Positions 55,781-64,000 of a stretch of 64,000 bases of DNA are shown here, piece by piece. The notes under the pieces are model-generated. The model did not search any database, was not told the DNA's origin, and saw nothing but the letters and a program-made list of their open reading frames with translations. Within the stretch, counting starts at the first letter, position 1; each line of letters starts with the position of its first letter. The stretch is from Roseibium alexandrii DFL-11 (GTDB lineage: Bacteria; Pseudomonadota; Alphaproteobacteria; Rhizobiales; Stappiaceae). The stretch is from NCBI RefSeq assembly GCF_000158095.2, contig NZ_CM011002.1, positions 1,069,228 to 1,133,227 of the forward strand, given 5' to 3'. A program made the position numbers and the translations under genes.

Positions 55781-56794
55781 TTATCCGTTCGAGACTGCGA
55801 CGAGTTCGTTCAATGTGCTGGCAGCAGACCCTGAATCAATAGACTGGGCGGCCATTGCAACGCCTTCCTTAAGGTCGGTGACCTTGTCCGCAACGATCAG
55901 GGATGCAGCTGCGTTGAAGAGCACGACATCCCGGTACGCGTTTTTTGCACCAGCGAGGACTTCACGAAGGGCTTTGGCGTTTTGCGCTGGCGTGCCGCCT
56001 TTCAGATCCGCAAGTTTTGCTTCCGGCAAACCAGCGTCTGCGGGCGTGACTTCGAATGACCGGATTTCGCCGCCTGACAACTCGCTGACGAATGTCGGGC
56101 CGGTGGTCGTGATCTCATCCATGCCGTCAGATCCGTGAACGATCCAGGCTTTTTCTGTCCCGAGTTCCTTCAAGGCCTGGGCGACAGGCTCGACCCATTT
56201 GCGATCGAAGACGCCGGTCATCTGGCGTTTCACGCGGGCCGGGCAGGATAGGGGCCCAAGAAGATTGAAAATCGTCCGGGTGCCCAATTCCATACGCGTC
56301 GGGCCGACATTTTTCATGGCAGCGTGATGAAGCGGGGCAAACATGAAGCCGATGCCGGCTTTGGAAATGCAGTCGGAAATGACGTCCGGGGTGACGTCAA
56401 TATCAACACCCAGTTCGACGAGAGCTTCGGACGCGCCCGATTTGGAAGACAGCGAGCGGTTGCCATGTTTTGCGACAGGCACACCGCAGCCGGCGACAAC
56501 CAGCGCCGTGCAGGTCGAGATGTTGTAGCTGCCGGAATTGTCTCCACCGGTGCCAACAATATCAATCGCATCTGCCGGTGCATCGACGGGCAGCATTTTC
56601 TCGCGCATTGTGGCAACGGCGCCGGTTACTTCAGCAACGGTTTCACCGCGCACCCGCAAGGCCATCAGAAAGCCTCCGAGTTGCGATGGCGTTGCCGAAC
56701 CGCTCAAGATGATGTCGAACGCATTCCGGGCCTCTTCAAAGGTCAGCGAATGGCCATCCGCGACCTTAGATATATAGTCCTTGAAGCTCTGCAT
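55781..56794 (-). CDS. trpD: Anthranilate phosphoribosyltransferase
   Basis: 337 aa. Second committed step of tryptophan synthesis. Motifs: [58 protein letters not shown] and [13 protein letters not shown]. Complete. No trpG precedes it; in Hyphomicrobiales the amidotransferase is often fused to TrpE elsewhere, so its absence is expected. It starts one base from the ppiD stop. Confidence 0.96.
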   Translation of the reverse strand: MQSFKDYISKVADGHSLTFEEARNAFDIILSGSATPSQLGGFLMALRVRGETVAEVTGAVATMREKMLPVDAPADAIDIVGTGGDNSGSYNISTCTALVVAGCGVPVAKHGNRSLSSKSGASEALVELGVDIDVTPDVISDCISKAGIGFMFAPLHHAAMKNVGPTRMELGTRTIFNLLGPLSCPARVKRQMTGVFDRKWVEPVAQALKELGTEKAWIVHGSDGMDEITTTGPTFVSELSGGEIRSFEVTPADAGLPEAKLADLKGGTPAQNAKALREVLAGAKNAYRDVVLFNAAASLIVADKVTDLKEGVAMAAQSIDSGSAASTLNELVAVSNG

Positions 56795-56795
56795 T

Positions 56796-58715
56796 TTACA
56801 TTCCGCTGCCGCTGTGAGCCGTTCCGTCCGGGTTCAAGCCCATAACTTGCGCAACAGCCGCGCTGTTGATTTCAACACCAGCCCGGGTTTCCTGTTCCGC
56901 GACAAACAGATCCAGCAAGGAATTTTGAACCTGCTGGGAGAGCTGACCTTCAAGCGCCGTGACTTCTGATGTCTCAGGGCTAAACTCGGGGATCTCAGAA
57001 CCGGTGACCTTTAGAACAACCCGGCCGTTGCCGTCCGCAGATTCGGCTGTCGCAACAGAGCCTGCCGGCCCTTCGAAGATCGCAGTGAGAGCATCACTGC
57101 CAAGATCGCCGGTCGGCATACTGCGCGTGACACCTTCTGCGGTTTGAACAGATACGCCTTCGGCCGCTGCAAGGTCGCCCAAGCTTGTGCCGCTCTCGGC
57201 TTTCGCCAGCAGATCCGTTGCCTTTTGGCTAAGCCGTTCGTTCAGCTGATCCGATTTCCAGGCAGCAATAACCTGATCACGTACTTCATCGAGATCGCGA
57301 TCTCGTTCCGGAGTGACGCTGGTTACGTCGTACCAGAGGTATCCGCGATTGCCGATTTGAAGGACGTCGTTTTCAATGCCGATATCGCTGTCGAACGCGC
57401 CCGCAATCAGGCCTTCCGCATCCGGCAGAATGGCGTCGGTCTCAATTGTGGTCTTGCCGTCGCGGTCAAAAGAGCCGGTGCTTTTGACCGCCAAGGAAAA
57501 CCGCTCACCGATTTCGTCAAGAAGGGCGCCGCCCGCGCGCGCGTCTTCGACTTCATCGAGGAGATCGAGGATTTCGCGTTCAGCCTGTTCCAGTGCGAGC
57601 TCTTCTACAATCTCGTCCCGCACATCTGCGAAGGGGGTCGTGTTTGCCGGAATGATTTCTTCCACGTTCACGATAACGTTGGAAAAACGGCCCTCGACGA
57701 CATCGCTGGTATCGCCCGCGGAAAGCGTGAACGCTGCGTCCCCGATCGCATCGTCGAGGAAATCTGCACGAGACATGACACCGAGCGTGACATCATTGTT
57801 GGTCAGATTGCGGTCTGCCATCAGGTCCGCGAAGGTTTTGCCGCCCGCCAGGGCTTGAGCCGCAGCCTGTGCATCTTCATCGGAGTTGAACGACAGCTGG
57901 CGCACACGGCGGCGCTCTGGTTCAGCGAAGTCGGAAATCCGGCGATCATATTCTGAGCGGGCGTCCGCGTCCGTGATGTCCTCAGGACGCGCAAGGGCAG
58001 ACGGGACAAGTTCGACATACCTGATTTCGCGGTATTCGGGAGCCCGGAAGTCAGCCTTCTTGCCATCATAGTAGGTGACAAGGGTATCTTCTGCCGGGTC
58101 CTCGATGTCGCCAATCTGTTCCGCCGCTATGGCAACATACTCGACGGAGCGGGTTTCATTCTGGAAGGCGTCGAACGCTGCAAGGTAAGCTTGCGGCGCG
58201 CTCATGCCGCCGATGAGGCCTTCGATCACCTGGCCGCGTTCTGCTTCCTGACGGCGCAGGACCACGTATTCATCTTCCCGGTAGTCATTGGCGTTCAGCA
58301 CCTGTTGAAGGCGGCTGCGGTCATACCGCCCGGAAGCGCCCTGGAACGCCGGATCCGACTGGATGATAGCGCCCAGGCGATCGTCGGAGATGCCGACTTT
58401 CAGCTCCTGTGCGGCATTGCTCATCGCCGCCTGGCCAATGAGGCGGGCCAGCGCTTGTTGCGGAATTCCGAGCGATGCACCTTCTTGCGGCGTCAATGGA
58501 CGTCCGAATTGTTGGCCAAGCCGGTTCAGGTCCTGGCGGTACATTCGGTCAAATTCCAATAGGGAGACTTCTTTTTCGCCGACCTTGGCGACCGTGTTTT
58601 GGCCGTAGCCCTGGAGGAAATCTGTCACACCCCAGATCGCGAAGCTGAAGATCAGCAGGGCGATGAACAGTTTTGCAATCCAGGTACCTGCGCCCTTGCG
58701 CAATGAGTCAAGCAT
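56796..58715 (-). CDS. ppiD: Periplasmic folding chaperone PpiD-like (SurA_N / rotamase)
   Basis: 639 aa. One N-terminal membrane helix (about 14-34: [20 protein letters not shown]) anchors a periplasmic chaperone. A SurA-type N-terminal domain follows ([20 protein letters not shown]), then a parvulin-like region (about 230-350, [28 protein letters not shown]) that is degenerate in places, and a long C-terminal part. It helps outer-membrane and secreted proteins fold near the Sec translocon. First of ppiD-trpD-trpC-moaC-moeA, and divergent from tpiA across 206 bases. Confidence 0.9.
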   Translation of the reverse strand: MLDSLRKGAGTWIAKLFIALLIFSFAIWGVTDFLQGYGQNTVAKVGEKEVSLLEFDRMYRQDLNRLGQQFGRPLTPQEGASLGIPQQALARLIGQAAMSNAAQELKVGISDDRLGAIIQSDPAFQGASGRYDRSRLQQVLNANDYREDEYVVLRRQEAERGQVIEGLIGGMSAPQAYLAAFDAFQNETRSVEYVAIAAEQIGDIEDPAEDTLVTYYDGKKADFRAPEYREIRYVELVPSALARPEDITDADARSEYDRRISDFAEPERRRVRQLSFNSDEDAQAAAQALAGGKTFADLMADRNLTNNDVTLGVMSRADFLDDAIGDAAFTLSAGDTSDVVEGRFSNVIVNVEEIIPANTTPFADVRDEIVEELALEQAEREILDLLDEVEDARAGGALLDEIGERFSLAVKSTGSFDRDGKTTIETDAILPDAEGLIAGAFDSDIGIENDVLQIGNRGYLWYDVTSVTPERDRDLDEVRDQVIAAWKSDQLNERLSQKATDLLAKAESGTSLGDLAAAEGVSVQTAEGVTRSMPTGDLGSDALTAIFEGPAGSVATAESADGNGRVVLKVTGSEIPEFSPETSEVTALEGQLSQQVQNSLLDLFVAEQETRAGVEINSAAVAQVMGLNPDGTAHSGSGM

Positions 58716-58921
58716 GACGTCTCCCGTTTCTTTCGTCTCATGCGGGCGCCTGTCGGGCGCCGTGGTCCGGCTCGTTAGCGGAGCGGGCGGATCATAATGA
58801 GGCCTTCATAAACGAGCAAGGCGGCAAGAACAAACATCTTCATGACATTTTGCTGACCCATTGCATGGCGGCTTTGCATCTGGTCTATAGGCGCAAAAAT
58901 GCGGATCTGCAGGAGAGATGA

Positions 58922-59680
58922 ATGAGCACACCGATCAAGCCGATGGTGGCCGGAAACTGGAAGATGAACGGTCTGAAGGCCGGCCAGGCAGAGCTTCACA
59001 AGATGCTGGCTGGGATTTCGGACGATTTGGCTGATTGCGTGGATGTGATGATTTGCCCACCGGCGACCTTGATCGCGTCCTTTTCCGAAAAAGTGACCGG
59101 CAACGTGATGGCAATTGGTGCACAAGACTGCCACGCGGCGGCATCGGGTGCGCATACCGGTGATCTTTCCGCGGGAATGATCGCGGATGCGGGTGCAAAG
59201 GCGGTCATCGTTGGCCACTCAGAGCGCCGCACCGATCATGGCGAGACGGATGCAGATGTGAATGCCAAAGCCCAAGCGGCTTGGTCAGCTGGTCTTGTCG
59301 CCATCATCTGCGTCGGCGAAACCGAGGCGGAACGGAAAGCCGGCGAGGCAGTAGCCGTCGTTGAGCGCCAGTTGGCGGGCTCTGTACCGGATGGCGCAAC
59401 TGCGCAAAACACGGTCATTGCTTACGAGCCGGTTTGGGCAATCGGAACCGGATTGACCCCGACAGCGGGTGATGTGGCCGAAATGCATGAAGCTATGCGG
59501 GTCGATCTTGCCAAGCGGCTTGGCGCCGAGGGAAGTGCCATGCGTCTGCTTTACGGTGGGTCGGTGAAACCCGGAAATGCAGCAGAACTGATGGCTGTGG
59601 ACAACGTTGATGGAGCACTCGTGGGCGGCGGCAGCCTCAAGGCCGACGATTTCCTTGGTATCCTTGCTGCCTATCAATAA
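58922..59680 (+). CDS. tpiA: Triosephosphate isomerase
   Basis: 252 aa. Glycolytic enzyme that interconverts DHAP and glyceraldehyde 3-phosphate. GGAGAG stands before the ATG. Active-site residues: Lys14 in AGNWKMNG, His in VGHSERR, Glu in [11 protein letters not shown], and the phosphate-binding [12 protein letters not shown] and [12 protein letters not shown]. Complete. Followed by secG and pyrG, the usual order in this group. Confidence 0.97.
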   Translation: MSTPIKPMVAGNWKMNGLKAGQAELHKMLAGISDDLADCVDVMICPPATLIASFSEKVTGNVMAIGAQDCHAAASGAHTGDLSAGMIADAGAKAVIVGHSERRTDHGETDADVNAKAQAAWSAGLVAIICVGETEAERKAGEAVAVVERQLAGSVPDGATAQNTVIAYEPVWAIGTGLTPTAGDVAEMHEAMRVDLAKRLGAEGSAMRLLYGGSVKPGNAAELMAVDNVDGALVGGGSLKADDFLGILAAYQ

Positions 59681-59790
59681 ATCACCGAACCTTGACGCTT
59701 TGAACAAGAAGCATCAATTCATGGGTGGTAAGCAGCCTACTTGTGGTGTAGAAGGCCGCCAATCTTGTATTTTGAACTGAACGGAAGCCG

Positions 59791-60183
59791 ATGGAAACCG
59801 TAGTCATCGTGATACACCTTATGGTCGTTCTGGCCCTGGTGCTTGTTGTCCTCCTGCAGCGCTCTGAAGGCGGTGCGCTCGGCATGGGCGGCGGCGGCGG
59901 TGGAGGCGGCGGATTGATGTCCAGCCGCGGAACAGCCAACGTGTTAACACGTGCGACGGCCATTCTTGCTGTTGCGTTCTTCGCAACATCGCTGACGCTC
60001 AGCCTGATCGCATCCAACGAAGACAGTCCGGCATCGATCCTTGATGCTGCGCCAGCTGCAACCAGCGATGCGCCTGGTGCGCCTGGCGCCGACACAGACA
60101 CCGGTGCTGGCGGCGGCGGAATTCTCGATTCGCTCAGACAACAGAGCCAACCCTCCGGGCCACAGGTTCCAGCTGCTCAGTAA
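59791..60183 (+). CDS. secG: Preprotein translocase subunit SecG
   Basis: 130 aa. Auxiliary subunit of the SecYEG channel. Two membrane helices (VVIVIHLMVVLALVLVVLL and ATAILAVAFFATSLTLSLI) flank the conserved LLQRSEGGALGMGGGGG loop, here with an extended glycine run of nine. The C-terminal ~55 residues are Ala/Pro/Gly-rich and variable, longer than in E. coli. Followed by a strong terminator. Confidence 0.94.
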   Translation: METVVIVIHLMVVLALVLVVLLQRSEGGALGMGGGGGGGGGLMSSRGTANVLTRATAILAVAFFATSLTLSLIASNEDSPASILDAAPAATSDAPGAPGADTDTGAGGGGILDSLRQQSQPSGPQVPAAQ

Positions 60184-60220
60184 CAGAGCGGCGCCGGAAC
60201 CCGGCCTATTCGCCTAACAT

Positions 60221-60252
60221 ATGCCCTGCGGCCCAAATCGCAGGGCATTTTT
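60221..60252 (+). terminator. Rho-independent terminator after secG
   Basis: ATGCCCTGCG (60221-60230) and CGCAGGGCAT (60239-60248) form a perfect ten-pair stem with an eight-base loop, then a five-T run ending at 60252. Confidence 0.92.
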
Positions 60253-60288
60253 ATGTGTTAAGAACGTAACTCCCGAATGGTCAAATGA

Positions 60289-61944
<1,656 letters not shown>

Positions 61945-61974
61945 GGTCGCATTTCAGGAAATGGAGTTGAAGTA

Positions 61975-62799
61975 ATGGTGCGCGGCCTGGATCATGTCGT
62001 AATGCCCGTTCATGACCTTGCGGCCGCCGCTGCGGCTTTCGAGCGGCTCGGGTTCACGGCATCGCCGGAAAATCGCCATTCCTGGGGAACTGCCAACCGG
62101 CTGATTCAGTTGGACGGCTTTTTCATTGAAATCCTCTCCATCGCCGACGACAGCCTGATCACGGAAACTCAGGGCTCAACGTTCTCTTTCGGCGGCTTCA
62201 ACCGGGCATTCCTGAAAAAGCGGGAAGGGGCCAGCATGCTGGTCCTCGACAGTGTGGATCCCAAGATAGACCGGTCCGATTTCGAACAGGCCGGTTTGCA
62301 GCTTTATGACCCGTTTTCATTTGAACGGGTGGCCAACCGGCCGGATGGAACGAAGGCGCAAGTGGGGTTTGATCTGACAATCGTTGGAGATCCTGAGAGC
62401 TGTGAGATCGGTTACTTCACCTGCCACAACCGTTTTCCGGAGAACTTCTGGCAGCCAGCGGTGCAAAACCATGCCAATGGCGCTCAGACCGTCAAAGCTG
62501 TTTACATGATCGCCAAGGATCCGTCTGATCATCACGAGTTCTTGGGTGGTTTCACTGGCCAGCGGGAGATGCGGGCAACCAGCCTTGGCCTTGAACTTGA
62601 AACAGCACGTGGTCAGGTCGTGGTTCTTAATCCGCGCGCCTATAGATCCTTGATCGGGGATAAGGCCGCCGATGCTGTGTCAGGCGATCTTCCGCAAATC
62701 GCAGCGCTCGAAGTCGGCTGCAAAGGTCTGAAAACGCGCCAAGTGGTGCCTGCAAATGATTTGTTTGGCCTGACGCTTATCTTAAGCCCGGCTGGCTGA
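61975..62799 (+). CDS. VOC/glyoxalase-like domain protein
   Basis: 274 aa. GGAG precedes the ATG. An N-terminal vicinal-oxygen-chelate module opens with GLDHVVMPVHDLAAAAAAFE, followed by FFIEILSIAD (metal-site Glu). The second half (GYFTCHNRFPENFWQPAV, MIAKDPSDHHEFLGGFTGQ) fits the Glyoxalase_3-like family (two-module proteins of about 270 residues). Metal-binding His and Glu candidates are present, so an isomerase, dioxygenase or lyase activity is possible; the substrate is unknown. 30 bases after pyrG, perhaps cotranscribed. Confidence 0.8.
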   Translation: MVRGLDHVVMPVHDLAAAAAAFERLGFTASPENRHSWGTANRLIQLDGFFIEILSIADDSLITETQGSTFSFGGFNRAFLKKREGASMLVLDSVDPKIDRSDFEQAGLQLYDPFSFERVANRPDGTKAQVGFDLTIVGDPESCEIGYFTCHNRFPENFWQPAVQNHANGAQTVKAVYMIAKDPSDHHEFLGGFTGQREMRATSLGLELETARGQVVVLNPRAYRSLIGDKAADAVSGDLPQIAALEVGCKGLKTRQVVPANDLFGLTLILSPAG

Positions 62800-62950
62800 T
62801 TCTCGCTTCTCAGACCGCCTCTGCCATGCAGGGATGGCTGTCACCACTGCCAGTCACGTCTTCGCGACAGCCCTTGTTGAAACTCTAAGTCGCAATATAT
62901 CCGACTAAGAACGCGATCGGTTTCGTCTCGCGATTTGGATCTCGGAGCGT

Positions 62951-63145
62951 GTGATTGTCATGATCAAGATGCGGTTTGAGGCTTTGGCGCCAAAGATTGC
63001 CATTGCCGCACTTTCGGCGATTGTGTTGGCTGGCTGCTCGCCGACCGCCAATACTGGCGGAAGCACCAGTGGTTTTTCTAATGGAACGTATATTGAGCCG
63101 CCGCCACGGCAAGTCGGACGCGGACAGTCTGGCGGTGGGCGCTGA
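62951..63145 (+). CDS. Micro-lipoprotein 1
   Basis: 64 aa as drawn from a GTG at 62951; ATG codons at 62960 and 62969 are equally possible (GGAG lies at 62944-62947). Signal peptide with lipobox VLAGC (Cys about 29) and the C-terminal pattern GTYIEPPPRQVGRGQSGGGR. After lipid attachment only about 36 residues remain. It shares the GCSPT start of the mature part and the PPPR-VG...GGGR end with the next two genes. Family not recognised; likely envelope-anchored. Confidence 0.7.
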   Translation: MIVMIKMRFEALAPKIAIAALSAIVLAGCSPTANTGGSTSGFSNGTYIEPPPRQVGRGQSGGGR

Positions 63146-63273
63146 CCAGCTCATACCGATCCATCGTCCCCACCCGAGCTTATTAGCAGTAGCCTGCTGG
63201 CAGTTGGCTCTTGCGCCGACAGGGTTAGGGCGGATGAGCGAAACTGTAAGAATGTTTGAATGGATGGCGTTTG

Positions 63274-63468
63274 ATGAAATCTGAAAGACTAAAAATTGCA
63301 TCCCGGTTTCTCGTTCCAATGCTGTTAACTGGCGCTGTGTTGGTTGGGTGTTCTCCAACCACAAACAGCGGTCAAGGTTCGACAGCAGAAGTCGGGACTT
63401 TCACGAACGGCAAGTATAATGCCCCGCCGCCTCGATTTGTCGGCAGCGGGATGGGCGGCGGGCGCTAA
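63274..63468 (+). CDS. Micro-lipoprotein 2
   Basis: 64 aa from the ATG at 63274; a TTG at 63256 in frame is the alternative. Lipobox VLVGC; mature GCSPTTNSGQGSTAEVG followed by FTNGKYNAPPPRFVGSGMGGGR in outline. Codons around the lipobox form a small hairpin (63341-63361). Strongest nucleotide identity is with gene 3 (30 of 32 bases at 63331-63362 against 63659-63690), so the pair arose by recent duplication. Confidence 0.75.
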   Translation: MKSERLKIASRFLVPMLLTGAVLVGCSPTTNSGQGSTAEVGTFTNGKYNAPPPRFVGSGMGGGR

Positions 63469-63601
63469 ACTGCGCCAAATGGTCCACTGCGGGCTCTTGA
63501 TAAAGCTCAAAATCGCCTTCAAGATATGACAATCGCTTCAGGCGCAAGGTGTGGAATGCGACATGCGCGTTTAGCCGGAAGATTTGGATGGACGTTGTCT
63601 C

Positions 63602-63793
63602 ATGAATGCTTATCAGTCCAAGAGGTCAATACGTGTTCTTGTCCAAACGCTGCTGATCGGCGCGGTGTTGGTTGGGTGTTCCCCAACCACGGGTGGGGGA
63701 TCCGGCCCAACGCCAGGTGAACCCGGCACCTACGTTGGCGGTAAATATATTGAACCGCCGCCTCGGCGAGTCGGAAGCGGTGGTGGCCGCTGA
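63602..63793 (+). CDS. Micro-lipoprotein 3
   Basis: 63 aa from the ATG at 63602 (a TTG at 63584 is an alternative). Lipobox VLVGC; mature GCSPTTGGGSGPTPGEPG, then a YVGGKYIEPPPRRVGSGGGR tail. The same hairpin over the lipobox codons is kept (63669-63689). No fourth copy was found in the last 207 bases of the window. Confidence 0.75.
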   Translation: MNAYQSKRSIRVLVQTLLIGAVLVGCSPTTGGGSGPTPGEPGTYVGGKYIEPPPRRVGSGGGR

Positions 63794-64000
63794 ACCGAAC
63801 ATCATGCGTGAGGTGATCCGTGAATAGGCGCTTTCCCGTGCGTTTGTGGAAACTTCGGAAATCCTTTGCCAGTTCATTCGTCTGGCCACTTTAGTGCAAC
63901 AATTCTGCAGATATTCAGGTCTTCGCTCGGGTGGTTCGTTGAAAATACTCCAGCGGCTTCTGAAACTTGCGCGCTGTGAAAGTTGAATAATCGCTTGTTG

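Noticed and set aside
53250..56794. Missing trpG and lexA around trpDC-moaC-moeA taken as a rearrangement
   Set aside because: TrpE-G fusion elsewhere is normal in this order, and lexA adjacency is not universal, so the sequence alone does not show a break.
59884..59915. G-rich repeat in secG considered as a simple-sequence mutation hotspot
   Set aside because: It encodes the normal glycine loop of SecG with mixed codons (GGC/GGT/GGA), not a homopolymer run.
62951..63793. Micro-lipoprotein array considered as toxin-antitoxin or phage lysis (Rz1-like) genes
   Set aside because: No partner frame, no holin or endolysin nearby, and the Pro/Gly tail is unlike known toxins.

Overview
The window is about 64 kb of chromosomal DNA from an alphaproteobacterium of the order Hyphomicrobiales (Rhizobiales). 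The flagellar regulator FtcR, a seven-gene suf operon with two cysteine desulfurases, an ExoR-like periplasmic protein and the order nagZ-scpA-scpB-tatABC-serS-surE-pcm-nlpD all point there. The overall style (moderately high GC, marine-type small lipoproteins, split flagellar clusters) suggests a Stappiaceae relative such as Roseibium/Labrenzia; that is inference, since no rRNA is in view. No tRNA, rRNA, CRISPR array, prophage or insertion sequence was seen.

Layout. 1-2.7 kb: the 3' part of valS, two tandem long palindromes, a secreted DUF2155 protein and a convergent alpha/beta hydrolase. 2.7-9.8 kb: the Fe-S assembly operon sufS2-sufB-sufC-sufD-sufS1-sufT-sufA, preceded by a candidate Irr (ICE) box. 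9.8-18.9 kb: TenA-like protein, a diguanylate cyclase, an RhlE-like RNA helicase, parE, an ExoR-like Sel1 protein, a small cysteine-rich secreted protein, xthA and erpA. 19-38.2 kb: the conserved block dgt-argS-SPOR protein, then nagZ-scpA-scpB-[FbpC-like ATPase]-tatA-tatB-tatC-serS-surE-pcm-nlpD. It is interrupted by a LysR/EamA/esterase cassette (24.8-27.8 kb) and by the ABC ATPase. 38.3-48.7 kb: two divergent flagellar operons, motA-fliM-DUF6468-fliN-fliG-flhB-hypothetical (minus) and DUF1217-flgF-hypothetical-fliI (plus), then the flagellar master regulator ftcR. 49.2-53.2 kb: a histidine kinase and a response regulator with DUF3369, a degenerate GGDEF and an EAL domain. 53.2-58.7 kb: ppiD-trpD-trpC-moaC-moeA (minus). 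58.9-62.8 kb: tpiA, secG, pyrG and a VOC-fold protein. 62.9-63.8 kb: three tandem, related micro-lipoproteins.

How the parts fit. Three themes recur. The first is Fe-S biogenesis: the suf operon, plus ErpA for delivery. The second is the envelope and division: Tat and Sec translocation, the SPOR protein, an NlpD-like amidase activator, NagZ cell-wall recycling and the PpiD foldase. The third is the motile/sessile switch: flagellar switch and export genes beside FtcR, a c-di-GMP synthase without its inhibitory site, and a kinase-controlled c-di-GMP phosphodiesterase next to the flagellar genes.

Most of the window is ordinary core genome. The most unusual items are the micro-lipoprotein array at the right end, the paired palindromes after valS, the ATPase gene coupled to scpB, the short reading frame overlapping the TTG start of the kinase, and several small secreted or flagellar-cluster proteins of unknown function.
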